From positions 18,726,001-18,790,000 of the forward strand of contig OU612065.1 of assembly GCA_914767715.1 (NCBI GenBank): a stretch of 64,000 nt of DNA, written 5' to 3'. This document shows, one piece after another, positions 38,201-48,149 of this stretch (the first letter of the stretch is position 1; each line of letters begins with the position of its first letter). The notes under the pieces are model-generated. The model had not been told where the DNA came from. It worked only from the letters and a program-made list of their open reading frames with translations, and did no database searches. Both the position numbers and the translations under genes were made by a program. Source of the stretch: Membranipora membranacea. Its lineage: Eukaryota; Bryozoa; Gymnolaemata; Cheilostomatida; Membraniporidae.

Positions 38201-41200
38201 GGGTATGATTTTAACGCCTAATGAAATAGTGACGCATGAGCTCCCATGTTTCACCACAACTTCTCAGCCATTTCCAGTCTTGAACAGAGCATGAAGCAAT
38301 GCTTCAAGACTGGAACTGTCCCAGGAGCAGCGAACAGTTGTAATACATGGTAAAGTACAGGTAAAGTTTAGCGTAACGTTTAGCGTAACGTTTAGCGTAA
38401 CTCACTTTAGATAAGACACTCGTACCATCTGGATCACTCCCTCATCTGGTTTAGACGTTCGAAAGTTTATAACTTTTCCTAGTGCAAAAAAATCACATTT
38501 CAACTACAAGATGAGAATTTATTTGAAGCCACTCAGACAAGTTCTACTATTTGGTGGACCCTGGTAGTGAAAGAAGGAGGAGAACAATAATTCTTGCAAA
38601 ATTATAGAGTTTTCAAAACTGGTCTCCAAGAGTTGTTCACTCTCCCTATAGCTTCTCTTAAGCACATGCAGCATAGGAAAATTAGTGTTTAAATGATTTT
38701 CTCTGGCTAGCCATCTATATCATTGAAAATTCAAAGGGACATGATTTGGAAGACAATATTGGTCGTTGAAAGTTGAATAATCTCAATTTTGGTCAGTTTT
38801 GCACACAAAGTTTCTGGAATTTTGTCAAGGACTTTCTCGAGGATATGTCAGGGATTCCATCAAGGATTTTGCCAGGGATTATGTCACTTCTTTGTGATAA
38901 ATGAACTAAGGTGTAGCCTTTTTCTTATACCTGTTTTGATGTTGATGAAGGCTAGCTCACTCTTTCCCTGTGAACCGTTCAGACTCTCACAAGCATGTGT
39001 GACCATAGAGTGAAGGGAGGTCCATTCTATTCCCCTAATCTGACAGCTATGTACTGTGAGATCTCGCACTAGTGAGCCAGCTCTTATATCATAGATATGC
39101 ACAACACCATTCACTGAACCTGAAACATAGATTATATATTATGCTATTTACTAAAACGAGAAAAAAAAACATGCATAGTTTGGTAGAGATAATACAATGT
39201 AGCCTTGTCACGTAGCCATTCTTTGTTTTGATCTTTTTTCTCCTGAAACGAAAAAAGTGGTCGCGTGACAAAGCTAGATCTCGATTGAAACAATGTACTT
39301 GGATAGCAACAATAAATTTTGATTACAGAAACCAATCTGGATTGCAAAAAGCAAAGGATTGACATTAACAACTGTGCATCTTATCAACAACACATATTCA
39401 TTGCGTAATATGATGAACAGTGCATTATCACAGAGTAACTGTGACAAAATATTTTTTTGGCTGTCAACAGTGGGTAACCTCATATTTTACCTTCTTATTC
39501 TTTGAGTAATAATATAATCATAACCTAGATTGGAATTATTCATGGAGCCGCACATTTTTCACAGGCCATGTCATATATTATATATATAGGCAAGGTTAAC
39601 ATTTTATGTCTTTAGGAAAGCAAAAAAAAACCACTGTTCATATCAAAACATATGCTTCTCCGCATTCGTTGGCTATGTAATGAGAGAGTCTGCATTCATT
39701 GGTTTAAAAAGAAGAGGAGATAGAAGCTGTATGCAAGGACAACTACCTGATGTGAACATATTTACTATATATTTTCTTTTTTTTGGATTAGGATTTCACC
39801 ACATGAATGTTTAATTTTTATATTTTTAAAATTATTAATTTTTGATCAATCAATATATGGCTATACATAAACAACAATAAATGGTGAAACTAATCAAGTG
39901 ATATTGTTGAAAACGATTATTGTCTGAAGCCTGTTCTATTGAAAGCATGATGAGTCTTTTTCAAAGGTTGCAAAGGCGTGGTCGGTCATTGTCGGATGAT
40001 ATTTGAACTACGAAATCGAAACACGTGCGAAAGGTATGCATGATCGGTTCCTAGCCATGTGAATATGTACACGTGGCTCTTCAGTAATATTATATATAAG
40101 TGAATTAATTGCTGGAATCAGGCACCTTGCCGCACGATTGAATGGTTTTGTCACATTTGGCATCTATATTAGCACATGCACCCCACTGAGGCTATGGGAT
40201 TGAATTTTAAGAGACTATGACCTGCTTCACAGATGTGGAAATTAGCTAATGTAATGTATTTTCTTATCATTAACATGTCATGGGGAGATAATTCTGGATT
40301 CCTGCAAAGTTAACTTGCAGGGTTAACAAGTGAGCTTACTAAGTATCGATCATGTACACATTTTTATGGCTTTTTTCACACAGTGTAGCAATAACATGAT
40401 AATTATATCATAACAACACCTCACTTACCGATTGCTACATAAGGTTGATAGAGATGGAAGTTTTTGGTTGTGAGTGGCGGACACATTTTCAGCACAAATG
40501 GAGCATGAGCCAGAGAGTTTGTTATGCCAGTCAACATGAATGAGCACTTATGTGTGTCCTCAGTAAGCATATTACCACCACAGGTAGATGGCCGCAGTAT
40601 ATCAGACAGGCTCATCACTGGACGACAATTGTCAGTTAATTTGGTTTTCTACAAAAAATATAAATAATCAATGGTCTATACAAGTAGAGTAAGGGGGGCA
40701 GTCAGGAGAACATAGATATGAATTTGTATAAAAAGTTAATACATGTTAGTGCCAAAAGATGTGACTAGTGAGGAGTTTCCCCCACACTGTCTATTGAATT
40801 AAGCAGGTGTAAGCAACTACAAAAGGATGATACTCAAGCTAGAATATTGACAAGCTAGAATCTTGAATCTGCATGTCTTGACAGCTTTATCAGACAACTT
40901 GAAGGATATCATTTGAAAATTTGTCTTCAACAGTCAGTCAGTCAATATCAGATACACCAAATTGTAATAATATTACAATTTGGTGTACCTATTGTTGACT
41001 GACTGGTTGAAGGCTGAAGACCAATTTGCAAATTATATCCTTCAAGTTGTCTGATACCAGTACTTTTTTTATTTACATCGGTATTTTCCATTACTGTATG
41101 TATAGTATACAGTAATGGAAAATACCAATGTAAATAGAAAAAGTACTGGTACCATCAACCATCAGCGTGGATAGCCTGTCTTGACAAGTTTGTCCGGTGG

Positions 41201-44200
41201 GGGAGGGGGTGTTCCCCCCACCGAACAATCTTGCAATGCTTATTATAATTCACCATTTCATCCCTCAGCTCCCAGATGAGTAGTTTACCCTCACTAGTTA
41301 CTACAGCTGTCTTCAGCTCACTGCTGGGGCAGACAGCCAGTCCGAACACCTTCTGAGACTTAGTGATTCTCATACCATCCGAGCTACAGGTCGACTCATA
41401 CAGAAACTCGGGCAGTGTAGAGGAAGCTGCTGCTGCACTATCTGATAAAATAGGCCATTTATGATAATAATAATGAATTTTTTTGTATACCGCTTAACGT
41501 AAGCCACGATGGGTACTTCTAAGCGGTGAACACTACATCATTACCGCCCGGTCACTGGGTCCAAGCACTCCACAGCCAACCCTGACTAATGAGAACCTAC
41601 ATTGCATGAAGCGCTGGTACTCATTGGAACACCCTACCGAACTCCACTTCTCAGGTAACACCAGTGGATGTGCATAATACCCTTACATTGCAATGGAATT
41701 AAGGTATCGAGTTTATTTTGCATAGGAACATCTTTGTCATTGCAATTGTTTGACAGAGAACAGGTGCCTGTTCCTGATTGGATGATGATGGATCGGATAG
41801 ACTTATTAAGATATAGCCAAGCGTCTATGGTCATTCAAAATGGAAGCGCTGAGGGCACAGAATATATATATTCCCTTAAGGTGAATAATTGATTAACCTT
41901 TTAAGGGTACACTTGAGCAGAAAATAAGTTACTCAAGCAATCAAGAACCATATTACCATACCCAATAATAAAACGTACCAGATGGCGATGTGGGTTTTTT
42001 CACTCGGAACACAACAGTACCATTATCATGTAAACAGTACATAGCATCTCTGTATCTACATGGATAAACCTGTCAAGTACAAATATAGTATAAATAACAA
42101 GATAAGATATATAACAACATATTTTACAATTTATATAGCGATATATATAGCGATATATATGTATACATAAATATAATATCTTTAAGAATGTATACATGTA
42201 TAAAAATATATCTCACTATATAAATATATAAAATGCAATGTAACAAATTCATATGAATATAACAGTATTATTATATAAACTGTTGATGTGTGCTGAGTCA
42301 TAAAACAGTTTGATTCCAGTATATCTACATTTGGTGCAGGCAAAAAGACAAGATGAATGTATGTGGATGAACATATTACCTCCAAAAACGGACACGTTGA
42401 TCGCTCTAGAGATACAATAGAGATAGTCTGTTTGATATCTAGGTCTAGAATTAGTATATCCTGCGCATACAGTAGTATAAGTGTATTCCTTCTGGTCTTA
42501 TGATAAAAAACACTCAGCAGGTTCAGTAGCTGTGATTCATCATCTATAGATGCAGATGACCTGAAAAATAAAACATGAAAACAAATCAAGGTGCTCTCTG
42601 TAATTTGGATATTTAACCTATACATGTTTATAGGCAATATATGGATTGCTTATGTAACAGGGCCTCTTTTGGTATATTTGTCTGTGCGAATGTCCTTTTC
42701 CTAACTAAGTTTCCTTGCATAGGCTTCAGAATGCCAATTAAAATAAAAACACCTTTTTATTAGCACAGCAAAGTGTAGGGATACCAAGCAAGACTACAAT
42801 TACTGGGTCATAGTTTGTGGACAGGACACGCCTACTTTACTTAGGCTTAGTAGCAGTTGGATTGTGACTGGACCCGAATCCGCAACCTTCAATAATAGAG
42901 CAATGGAGGATAGGCCCTCCATCACTGAACTAACACAACTACTCTATACCATTAAATACGTGCTAGTTTAGTTAAGAGCCCACTTAATGTTAGCTAGGTG
43001 GGTGATCATATAAATTATTGTAAATTATAGCTAGCAACACATTTCATTACAGTGCAAAGAGACTTTCATTACCTCCTGCAAATGGTAACTCATTAAATTT
43101 TATGCCAGGGCTTCAATGTTGCCTAATATTTACTTGTTTGATCTATCACTTTGCAGCATAAGTCTGGATCTCCTGGGTATATCAAACAGTACAGATGTCC
43201 TTTTATTACTCTTCTCTGTGGAGCCAGCTGTGGGTGACATGGGCTCTAAAATAAGACAATATCATCTAAAAAAAGACAATATCATCTATACTGACAAAAA
43301 AGTAAATGCATTTGAAACTCATTGACACACTGGCTGATGTTCCAAACAAGCAAGAAATAACAGAGACCATATTGGAAGAGACCATATTGGAGAGAGTTTC
43401 AGGCAGAGCATCTTGAGCTCATTGATGTCTCATTTAATAAACTTATACGGCATGCTGTAGTACTAATATTAATTTGAGAGATCTTTTATTGAATTGCACA
43501 ATTACACAGGCGCAAAATACATGCCAGTAGATCATGAGTAATATAAACCAGTTTGAGCTTCACAAAATCTTGCCCTTGCCAGACAGGACCCTGGTAAATA
43601 TAATGCAACATACCAGTCTGACCAGATGAGAGGAAAAACCTAGTACCATCAGAGGGAGCATGGCTGGCAGAGAAATCAGTCACATACTGTATAAACCCTC
43701 CTCCGTTCACTGAAACCATAGTAATGAATTGTGAAGTGAGCACAGTACGAAAATAGAGTTGTATTAGGAAATCTCCAGGGAAGTTAGGTCAGCGACTTGA
43801 TTGTTCTGGTTGTTCCAGTTTGAAGTAATACTGAGGTTATTATTTTGACAAGCTCTACTACAATTAGAGGGACATTGGGCAACATGTAACAGGCGTTAAA
43901 ATAGGAGGTGTTAGTAGTTGGAAATAACACCTTAGTGCGTACATGTTGTGAAGGTCCTTGGTTCGAAACCCACTGTATTTCTCTGACTATTGGCCCAAAG
44001 TGTGATCTGATCTGTGTGAAAACTGAGATCAAATTGCAGCCAAATATTTTTGCTTATATGAAGCTGACTCACATGATAGGCACACATATATTTTTCATCG
44101 CACAAAATTTATTAAACAGGAATTCATAAGATATCGTCTAACCAAAGTTGTATCCAAAAGATTATTTTCATCAAAGTAAGATTTGTTATGGGAGTGCATA

Positions 44201-47155
44201 TCATGTCACTAAGCCCAATTCAACTATTCTCAAATCCTGTCACCTGTCGATTGTTAATTAATTGATATATAACTTAGATGCATCAGAGCAGAGTTCTTTT
44301 AGGGCAGGGGTGCCCAACCTTTTTTGTTGAGGGGGCCGCATCCACATACTGCAAAAACCCTGGGGGCCGCAATCTCACCATAAATCAACCATTCATATAT
44401 GGGTGGGCAGTATTTTCATCTCTGCAGTGGGGAATTTGTTAATTGGTACTCATTCAAATGCAATGGTCGGGAATTCCAAAATACTGTGACTAGATGTAGA
44501 GCGTTCATTATTATTGTACAAATGAGGAATATAACAAATACAGGGGTGAATATTGTTTTCGCGCCCACACGATTTTCTCAAACGGATCGGGGGCTGCATA
44601 AATTTGGGTTGGGGAGGTGGGGCCGCATGCGGCCCCAGGGCCACTGGTTGGGCAGCCCTGATTTAGGGAAACAAACATACAGACGAGACAGCTTGAGTTG
44701 AACGGGTCTCTTGTAAAGGAGCCGAGAGCTTCAGTGAATGATTTCTTCCACAGCTGTTCACCAGTAAGAGGATTCCATAAGATGAGTAATGCTGTCTGGT
44801 GTAAGGACAGAAGTAGAAGGTCTGTACTGTTACTGTAAAACATCTCTATGGCTGCAAAACAACAAAGAACGTGAAAGAAAAACAATATCGGTCTTGCTGC
44901 CCTAGCATACATGCTATTACAGCTCTGCATTAATTAATGTGAAATGGCTTTATGGAAAAGCAAGTGACCTAGCTACTCTCACCCCAGTTTTATACAAGCA
45001 ACCAGTGGTTTAGATCTATGGTATTGACCTATTCATGAAATTTTACATATGGATATGGAGGTAGATGTACTCGCCGTTTGTGTTCAGACCAGTTCATTGT
45101 AGATCAACCTGCACATTCACTGTAATAGGAATTAGAATTCTCCTTAATAATAGTGCAAACTAGACTATCAGCTGCTGTCACAGACAGACACTCACCATTG
45201 ACGACCTTGTTAGCCTCACATAGACGCTGCTTATCCTTGCCGGCTGTCACATCAAACACAACTATAAATCCTGTTGTGTCAGCCGAAGCCAGGTATATGG
45301 GTCTCTCATTATCATCAGCCGGTAAGGGAGTAGGAGCCCATGATATCTGAAATATATGATAATTGACAATATAGCTAGTCCTGATGTCATTGGTGAAGAA
45401 AAAGAGAACGATCAACAGACAATCTCATACCGATCAATCGCTGATGACCATTTTGTGTTAATTCAGATTTACCACAATGTGTTGTCAAAATCAGCGCAGA
45501 CAAAGGGCACTTACATTTACTGTGCGGCTCAAAGCAACAGAACTTATGCAATGAAAACATCGTCTTTTTCATAAATTGATCATAATGATGCAATCATGAT
45601 AATCTTACCTTAGTAACAGGAGATCTATGAGCATGTAGAGTGGTGATGTGCTGTAAATATAAGCATATATTAGTGTTGTTGTATCATGTATGGGTCAAGA
45701 ATAAAACTGGCCGGATATTGCATAAAAAAGTAGTACCCTTGTTCTTTATTTTGTTCTTTGTTTTCATTTTTTCTAATTTCTCATGCAGTAACTACCTATT
45801 TATGAAATATCCATCTACCAATGGTCTGATTGAGGCTGTAGAATGCCTCGTTAACATAAATGACAATTTTTTTACACAGCTGCTAGTAGCCTCATTTGAA
45901 TAAGGATAGTTGGGAAATTTTTTCTTGAGTTGAGTTGGAGTTTACCTGCAAAGTACATGAGTCAACCACTGCAACCATGGTATTTGCTCCATAAGCAATG
46001 AGTCCTCGTGAACCCCTTAATAGAAATAATATATTGACATTTTGTTATACATAACATATGGACGCAAGTATACTAGTAGCACAGACAACAAAACTTTACC
46101 TTTACTGTGTCGCCCTTGAGTGTAAGTTGGTAGTAAACTCAGTAATAACTGTCAGGGCGCTCAACCACTCAGATTTAGCCCGATTTACTCAGGTTTTTGG
46201 GTTTAGCTCAGGCAACTCAGGGGATTTTAGAATATTAGCTAAAAACTCAGATTTTGCCTCATATTCATCAAAGTTGGGGAATTCCTCCCGGTGTGGCCTA
46301 GTTGTATCAAGGAGTTAGCTGGTTGTATGATTATTAAGAAACAATTTTATGTTGTGATATATGAAATACATTAACCAAGATAAATTTTACAGTGATTCTA
46401 TATCAATGATCTGCTAACAACACTAAAAAAACAGTAGGCTATCATTCATATGCAGAGGCCTAAATTGCTCATAGGCTTTGGCAGACGGGCCCATTGAGGA
46501 GGTTAACAGAGCTCTAAAACTCTAAGCTGTTTGTGTACAGGGCATTTCACGCCTTTGAAATGCCACGTGCAACAAGGTATTGGCAAAACTCAGGTTTTGG
46601 ATCCTCCCGGGTTGAGAGCCCTGGTAACCGTTATGCAGTCGTATCAAATAAAGCTACAGAACCGCTGAGTTGAAGAATGTTTGAGACGCATCATTGTATT
46701 GAAGTTGGCAAATCAATTGGAAAATATTTTACTGCGGGAACACTCATCATGATTGCCCGTCTGGCTGGTATCAATTACCCCAAAATCAAATATCACATAC
46801 AGGGTAGTGGTTGTGTTGTGGAATTAAGTCCAAGTGCAATTATTATAATGAACCAGTGAGTTAACTAAACATTATTAGGCTACTGTACTCAAGGAGTATC
46901 AACAGTTACTCCTTGCTGTAATTAAAGTATCATTAAATGATTAATTCACTTCTTGGCTAACAAATAATACAATCACTATTGCCACCTTAACGTTTATTAT
47001 ACAGAACTTCCAGTCAGAAGATTAGATCATGGAGTCCTTATAGTTTTACACATACATTGATGAGTTGATATTACAACACGTACTACTCACCATTTTAAAG
47101 AGCCTTTATTGCTGGAAGTCAATGTACCTGGGACTGCTCTCTGTATGATTTTCAT
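23270..47155 (-). CDS. WDR11: WD repeat-containing protein 11, 28 coding exons
   Basis: Coding exons, 5' to 3': 47091-47155, 45946-46015, 45609-45650, 45196-45346, 44681-44851, 43614-43709, 43134-43245, 42380-42560, 41979-42069, 41254-41441, 40429-40648, 38931-39119, 38406-38478, 37884-37992, 37276-37340, 36466-36577, 35834-35940, 34683-34797, 33994-34159, 32974-33094, 32379-32557, 31700-31836, 27380-27546, 26643-26737, 25951-26048, 24845-24928, 23549-23750, 23270-23421. They sum to 3558 nt (1185 residues) and phases agree at every junction; human WDR11 is about 1224 residues. Landmarks include RGLIAYGAN near the N-terminus, LWNPLTGEQLWKKSF, LLLYAQDILILDLD, LKMCPPLTTKNFHLYQPYVA, HSCQIRGIEWTSL, KPMELWELKTLTLLREMP, and the C-terminal helical GVELLCLIDKGLDACRYLQ. 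Two beta-propellers are followed by an alpha-solenoid. WDR11 pairs with FAM91A1 to capture AP-1 vesicles at the trans-Golgi and is linked to Hedgehog signalling. Exon 15 (65 nt) is shorter than the human loop there. Confidence 0.94.
27673..27708. repeat. Perfect hairpin in WDR11 intron 22
   Basis: A 14-bp stem (TCGTTCTTCTGATA and its exact complement) encloses an 8-base loop, CTGTTTTT. It lies between WDR11 exon 23 and the nested gene, 73 bp from the second perfect palindrome. The T-rich loop gives no hint of function. Confidence 0.6.
27781..27808. repeat. 28-bp perfect palindrome
   Basis: CAGAGACTATAGAT followed by its exact reverse complement, with no spacer. Uninterrupted palindromes of this length are uncommon by chance. 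Together with the hairpin at 27673 it may be a remnant of a foldback element. Confidence 0.65.
28611..31371 (+). CDS. Unrecognised type I membrane protein with an ITAM-like cytoplasmic tail, nested in WDR11 intron 22
   Basis: Proposed exons are 28611-28708, 28970-29985, 30184-30403 (or from 30203), 30609-30673 and 30926-31371, about 614 residues. Exon 1 encodes a signal peptide (FRILILLLLIHILPSRQA). Exon 2 gives a ~340-residue beta-rich ectodomain with recurring short hydrophobic strand blocks (YLYIQTSRNLYVLD, VLVLAGAEGSKLWIVEKK, YLYILSLDGISQMKLLD), hinting at a beta-propeller, plus N-glycosylation sites and several cysteines. One transmembrane helix (GGLLLVSAIFIVMMLLCLI, ~418-436) is followed by a basic stop-transfer KNRMK. 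The ~178-residue tail has a proline patch (RKPSRPLP), YDEL, then YASIYSDDDIYYEI, which fits YxxI-x6-YxxI. I do not recognise the family. The model has one weak point, the exon 2/3 phase. A start at the in-frame ATG 28857 would give a poorer signal sequence. Confidence 0.72.
30997..31038 (+). other. ITAM pattern in the cytoplasmic tail
   Basis: These 14 codons encode YASI, six residues, then YYEI, which satisfies the ITAM rule YxxI/L-x6-8-YxxI/L. A further YDEL lies eight residues upstream, and the surroundings are strongly acidic, as in substrates of Src- and Syk-family kinases. In known receptors a doubly phosphorylated ITAM recruits tandem-SH2 kinases. Here the role is inferred from pattern only. 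Confidence 0.6.
33234..33797. other. Unassigned open stretch in WDR11 intron 19
   Basis: Long frames are open on both strands: 141 codons at 33372-33797 (+), and 106 and 69 codons on the minus strand. The left part is richer in G and C than the flanking intron. Neither product shows a family motif I recognise. The stretch may be a fragment of an old mobile element. There is no splice or signal-peptide support for a gene. Confidence 0.25.
33813..33933. repeat. Two AT-rich inverted repeats with an AAAT microsatellite, WDR11 intron 19
   Basis: ATCTTATCTTTGAATTTA near 33812-33829 recurs inverted as TAAATTCAAAGATAAGAT near 33885-33902, enclosing an (AAAT)n tract (33859-33877). Directly beside it is AACACTTAATAAAAT-T-ATTTTATTAAGTGTT (33903-33933), a 15-bp stem with a single central base. 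The structures lie ~60 bp from the exon 19 donor. Confidence 0.6.
34831..34874. mobile_element. 44-bp foldback insertion with 10-bp direct repeats
   Basis: TAGCCTTGTCATGCGGCCA pairs perfectly with its inverted copy across a short loop. The hairpin is bracketed by identical AGGTTTTCAT copies (34821-34830 and 34875-34884), as after insertion with target duplication. The last base of the right arm overlaps the repeat. It lies 34 bp from the 5' border of WDR11 exon 18. Confidence 0.55.
36706..36765. repeat. Short tandem repeat, WDR11 intron 15
   Basis: Three diverged copies of a ~17-base unit built on TACTGTATATACCT stand head to tail. No function is suggested. Confidence 0.45.
38272..38315. repeat. 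Hairpin, WDR11 intron 13
   Basis: TTCCAGTCTTGAA and its exact inverted copy TTCAAGACTGGAA enclose an 18-base loop. Confidence 0.5.
38366..38401. repeat. 12-bp minisatellite abutting a WDR11 splice donor
   Basis: Three perfect copies of GTTTAGCGTAAC stand head to tail. On the transcribed strand intron 13 begins GTGAGTTACG, and the array starts at intron base 5, so the repeat supplies part of the donor context of exon 13. Confidence 0.6.
39200..39276. mobile_element. 77-bp foldback related to the 34831 element
   Basis: TAGCCTTGTCACGTAGCCA at the left end is mirrored by TGGTCGCGTGACAAAGCTA at the right end. These are the same terminal sequences as the 34831 foldback with substitutions and a longer middle. 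It lies in WDR11 intron 11. Confidence 0.5.
40888..41056. mobile_element. TA-flanked MITE-like foldback, 169 bp, WDR11 intron 10
   Basis: Arms of roughly 75-80 bp are near-complementary around a central AATAATATT at about 40970. The ends read TA-TCAGACAACTTGAAGG and CCTTCAAGTTGTCTGA-TA, so TA dinucleotides flank the inverted repeat as for Tc1/mariner-type miniature elements. There is no coding capacity. Confidence 0.6.
41055..41151. mobile_element. Second foldback, 97 bp, directly abutting the first
   Basis: TACCAGTAC ... GTACTGGTA ends enclose ~45-bp arms (TTTACATCGGTATTTTCC against GGAAAATACCAATGTAAA) around TATAG. It shares its left TA with the preceding foldback, suggesting insertion of one element next to the other. 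Confidence 0.55.
41189..41228. repeat. G-rich hairpin in WDR11 intron 10
   Basis: CGGTGGGGGAGGGGGTG is followed by TTCCCCCCACCG. The arms can pair, and the G runs could instead form a quadruplex. It stands 26 bp from the exon 10 donor, just after a TAGCCTGTCTTGACAAG motif (41172-41188). Confidence 0.5.
42838..42955 (-). repeat. tRNA-like SINE remnant, WDR11 intron 7
   Basis: On the minus strand a D-arm-like GTTAGTTCAGTGATGG is followed ~45 bases later by a B-box-like GGATTCGGGTCC. The spacing suits a tRNA-derived pol III promoter. The rest is not tRNA-like, so a SINE fragment is the best reading. Confidence 0.4.
43925..43985 (+). repeat. tRNA-like SINE remnant, WDR11 intron 5
   Basis: TTAGTGCGT followed by GGTTCGAAACC (43960-43970, a near-perfect B box) resembles the 3' half of a tRNA-derived SINE head. 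The 5' half is not clear. Confidence 0.35.
44305..44660. mobile_element. Non-autonomous hAT-type transposon, 356 bp, next to WDR11 exon 5
   Basis: The ends CAGGGGTGCCCAACC and GGTTGGGCAGCCCTG are inverted repeats, extended inside by GGGGGCCGC/GCGGCCCC. The flanking octamers TTTTAGGG and ATTTAGGG differ by one base, an 8-bp target duplication typical of hAT. No transposase is present. The right end stops 20 bp from the last base of WDR11 exon 5. Confidence 0.78.
46153..46623. mobile_element. Second hAT-type element, 471 bp, WDR11 intron 1
   Basis: The ends are CAGGGCGCTCAACC and GGTTGAGAGCCCTG. The flanking octamers ATAACTGT and GTAACCGT agree at six of eight bases, so the target duplication has decayed. 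The interior has a repeated ACTCAGATTT motif and no transposase. Ends resemble, but are not identical to, those of the 44305 element. Confidence 0.62.
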
Positions 47156-47436
47156 CCTAACTCAATCTTTATGCAGTGCAGCCCATAAATATCATAAATT
47201 GGAAGCTAGTGTGAAAAATTTGTTATAATTACAAATATCCTCCTCCACTACTTGTCCTTGACCATGACATAGACAAAATCTATGGTTTGTCATGATAAAG
47301 GGGTGTTATACAATATCTTCTGAGCCGTATATGTCAAAGATCTTGGGCTATATAAATTACTTTGTGAAGAGACAACTCCTAAGGACCCAGATGGTGTGGC
47401 ACTATTTAGGCAGGGAGTTTGGGACCTGGTTTAGGG

Positions 47437-47506
47437 TAGCCAATGTGTTGGCTGGCTCTGATTGATGCCAACACACTGCCACCAATCAGAGCCAACATAT
47501 TGGCTA
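47437..47506. mobile_element. 70-bp foldback with TAGCCAAT/ATTGGCTA ends
   Basis: The left arm runs AGCCAATGTGTTGGC then CTCTGATTG. The right arm gives CAATCAGAG then CCAACATATTGGCT. Arms differ by a 3-4 base insertion and one substitution. The ends are TA-bounded. Confidence 0.5.
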
Positions 47507-48038
47507 TGTTAAGGGTAGCCTGTCTTGACAAGCTTGTCACGACAGTGTTCCATATCGTGCTTTCCTGAGAAACTGAAAAGACGATATTGATCAGGGTTTG
47601 TTGTGCTGTTATTCGATTGAATGTTGGTTTCAATTCTGATACCAATAATCGACTTGGTTGGCTCTCCTCTCAAGAGTTATATATTTTAATCACATCTCCT
47701 GCCACGAATAGGCTCTCAAAATTCACTTGAAGATAAAGATTTCTTTGCGAGGTGAGAAATCTAATACCGAAAAGCCGTCTTTATTGTTGCCAAACATTGC
47801 CCCTTCTGAAAGGCATAAGATGATTTGAGGCTTGATCTGGAGACAAGTAAGCATGTGCTATTATATCATTGCTCTCTTTGGACCATGTGACCTTTCCTTA
47901 CTTAGCAGTTTCACCTTTTTAGACTAAGATTCTGCACCACCAGGTATCCTCACTAGCTGTAACTCATTATTTGCTGAAGGTTTCCTGTGTGTGACTGCCA
48001 TGCCGGGAAGTTAAAACGATAATAAAGCATTACTTACC

Positions 48039-48149
48039 ATAGAATGTTAGCAACATCAAACCAAATAAACTGAAGGGATATATATTATGAACTTTATTAA
48101 TAATATATATCCCTTCAGTTTAGTTTGTTTGATGTTGCTAACATGCTAT
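48039..48149. mobile_element. 111-bp MITE-like foldback
   Basis: Arms of ~47 bp (ATAGAATGTTAGCAACATC ... GATGTTGCTAACATGCTAT, continuing with AAACTGAAGGGATATATATTAT and its complement) are separated by ~11 bases. Near identity of the arms suggests recent insertion. No clear target duplication was found. Confidence 0.6.

Noticed and set aside
44399-44701. 100-codon plus-strand frame
   Set aside because: Falls across the hAT element and antisense to WDR11 exon 5.
46058-46318. 86-codon plus-strand frame
   Set aside because: Lies mostly within the 46153 hAT-like element and has no transposase motif.
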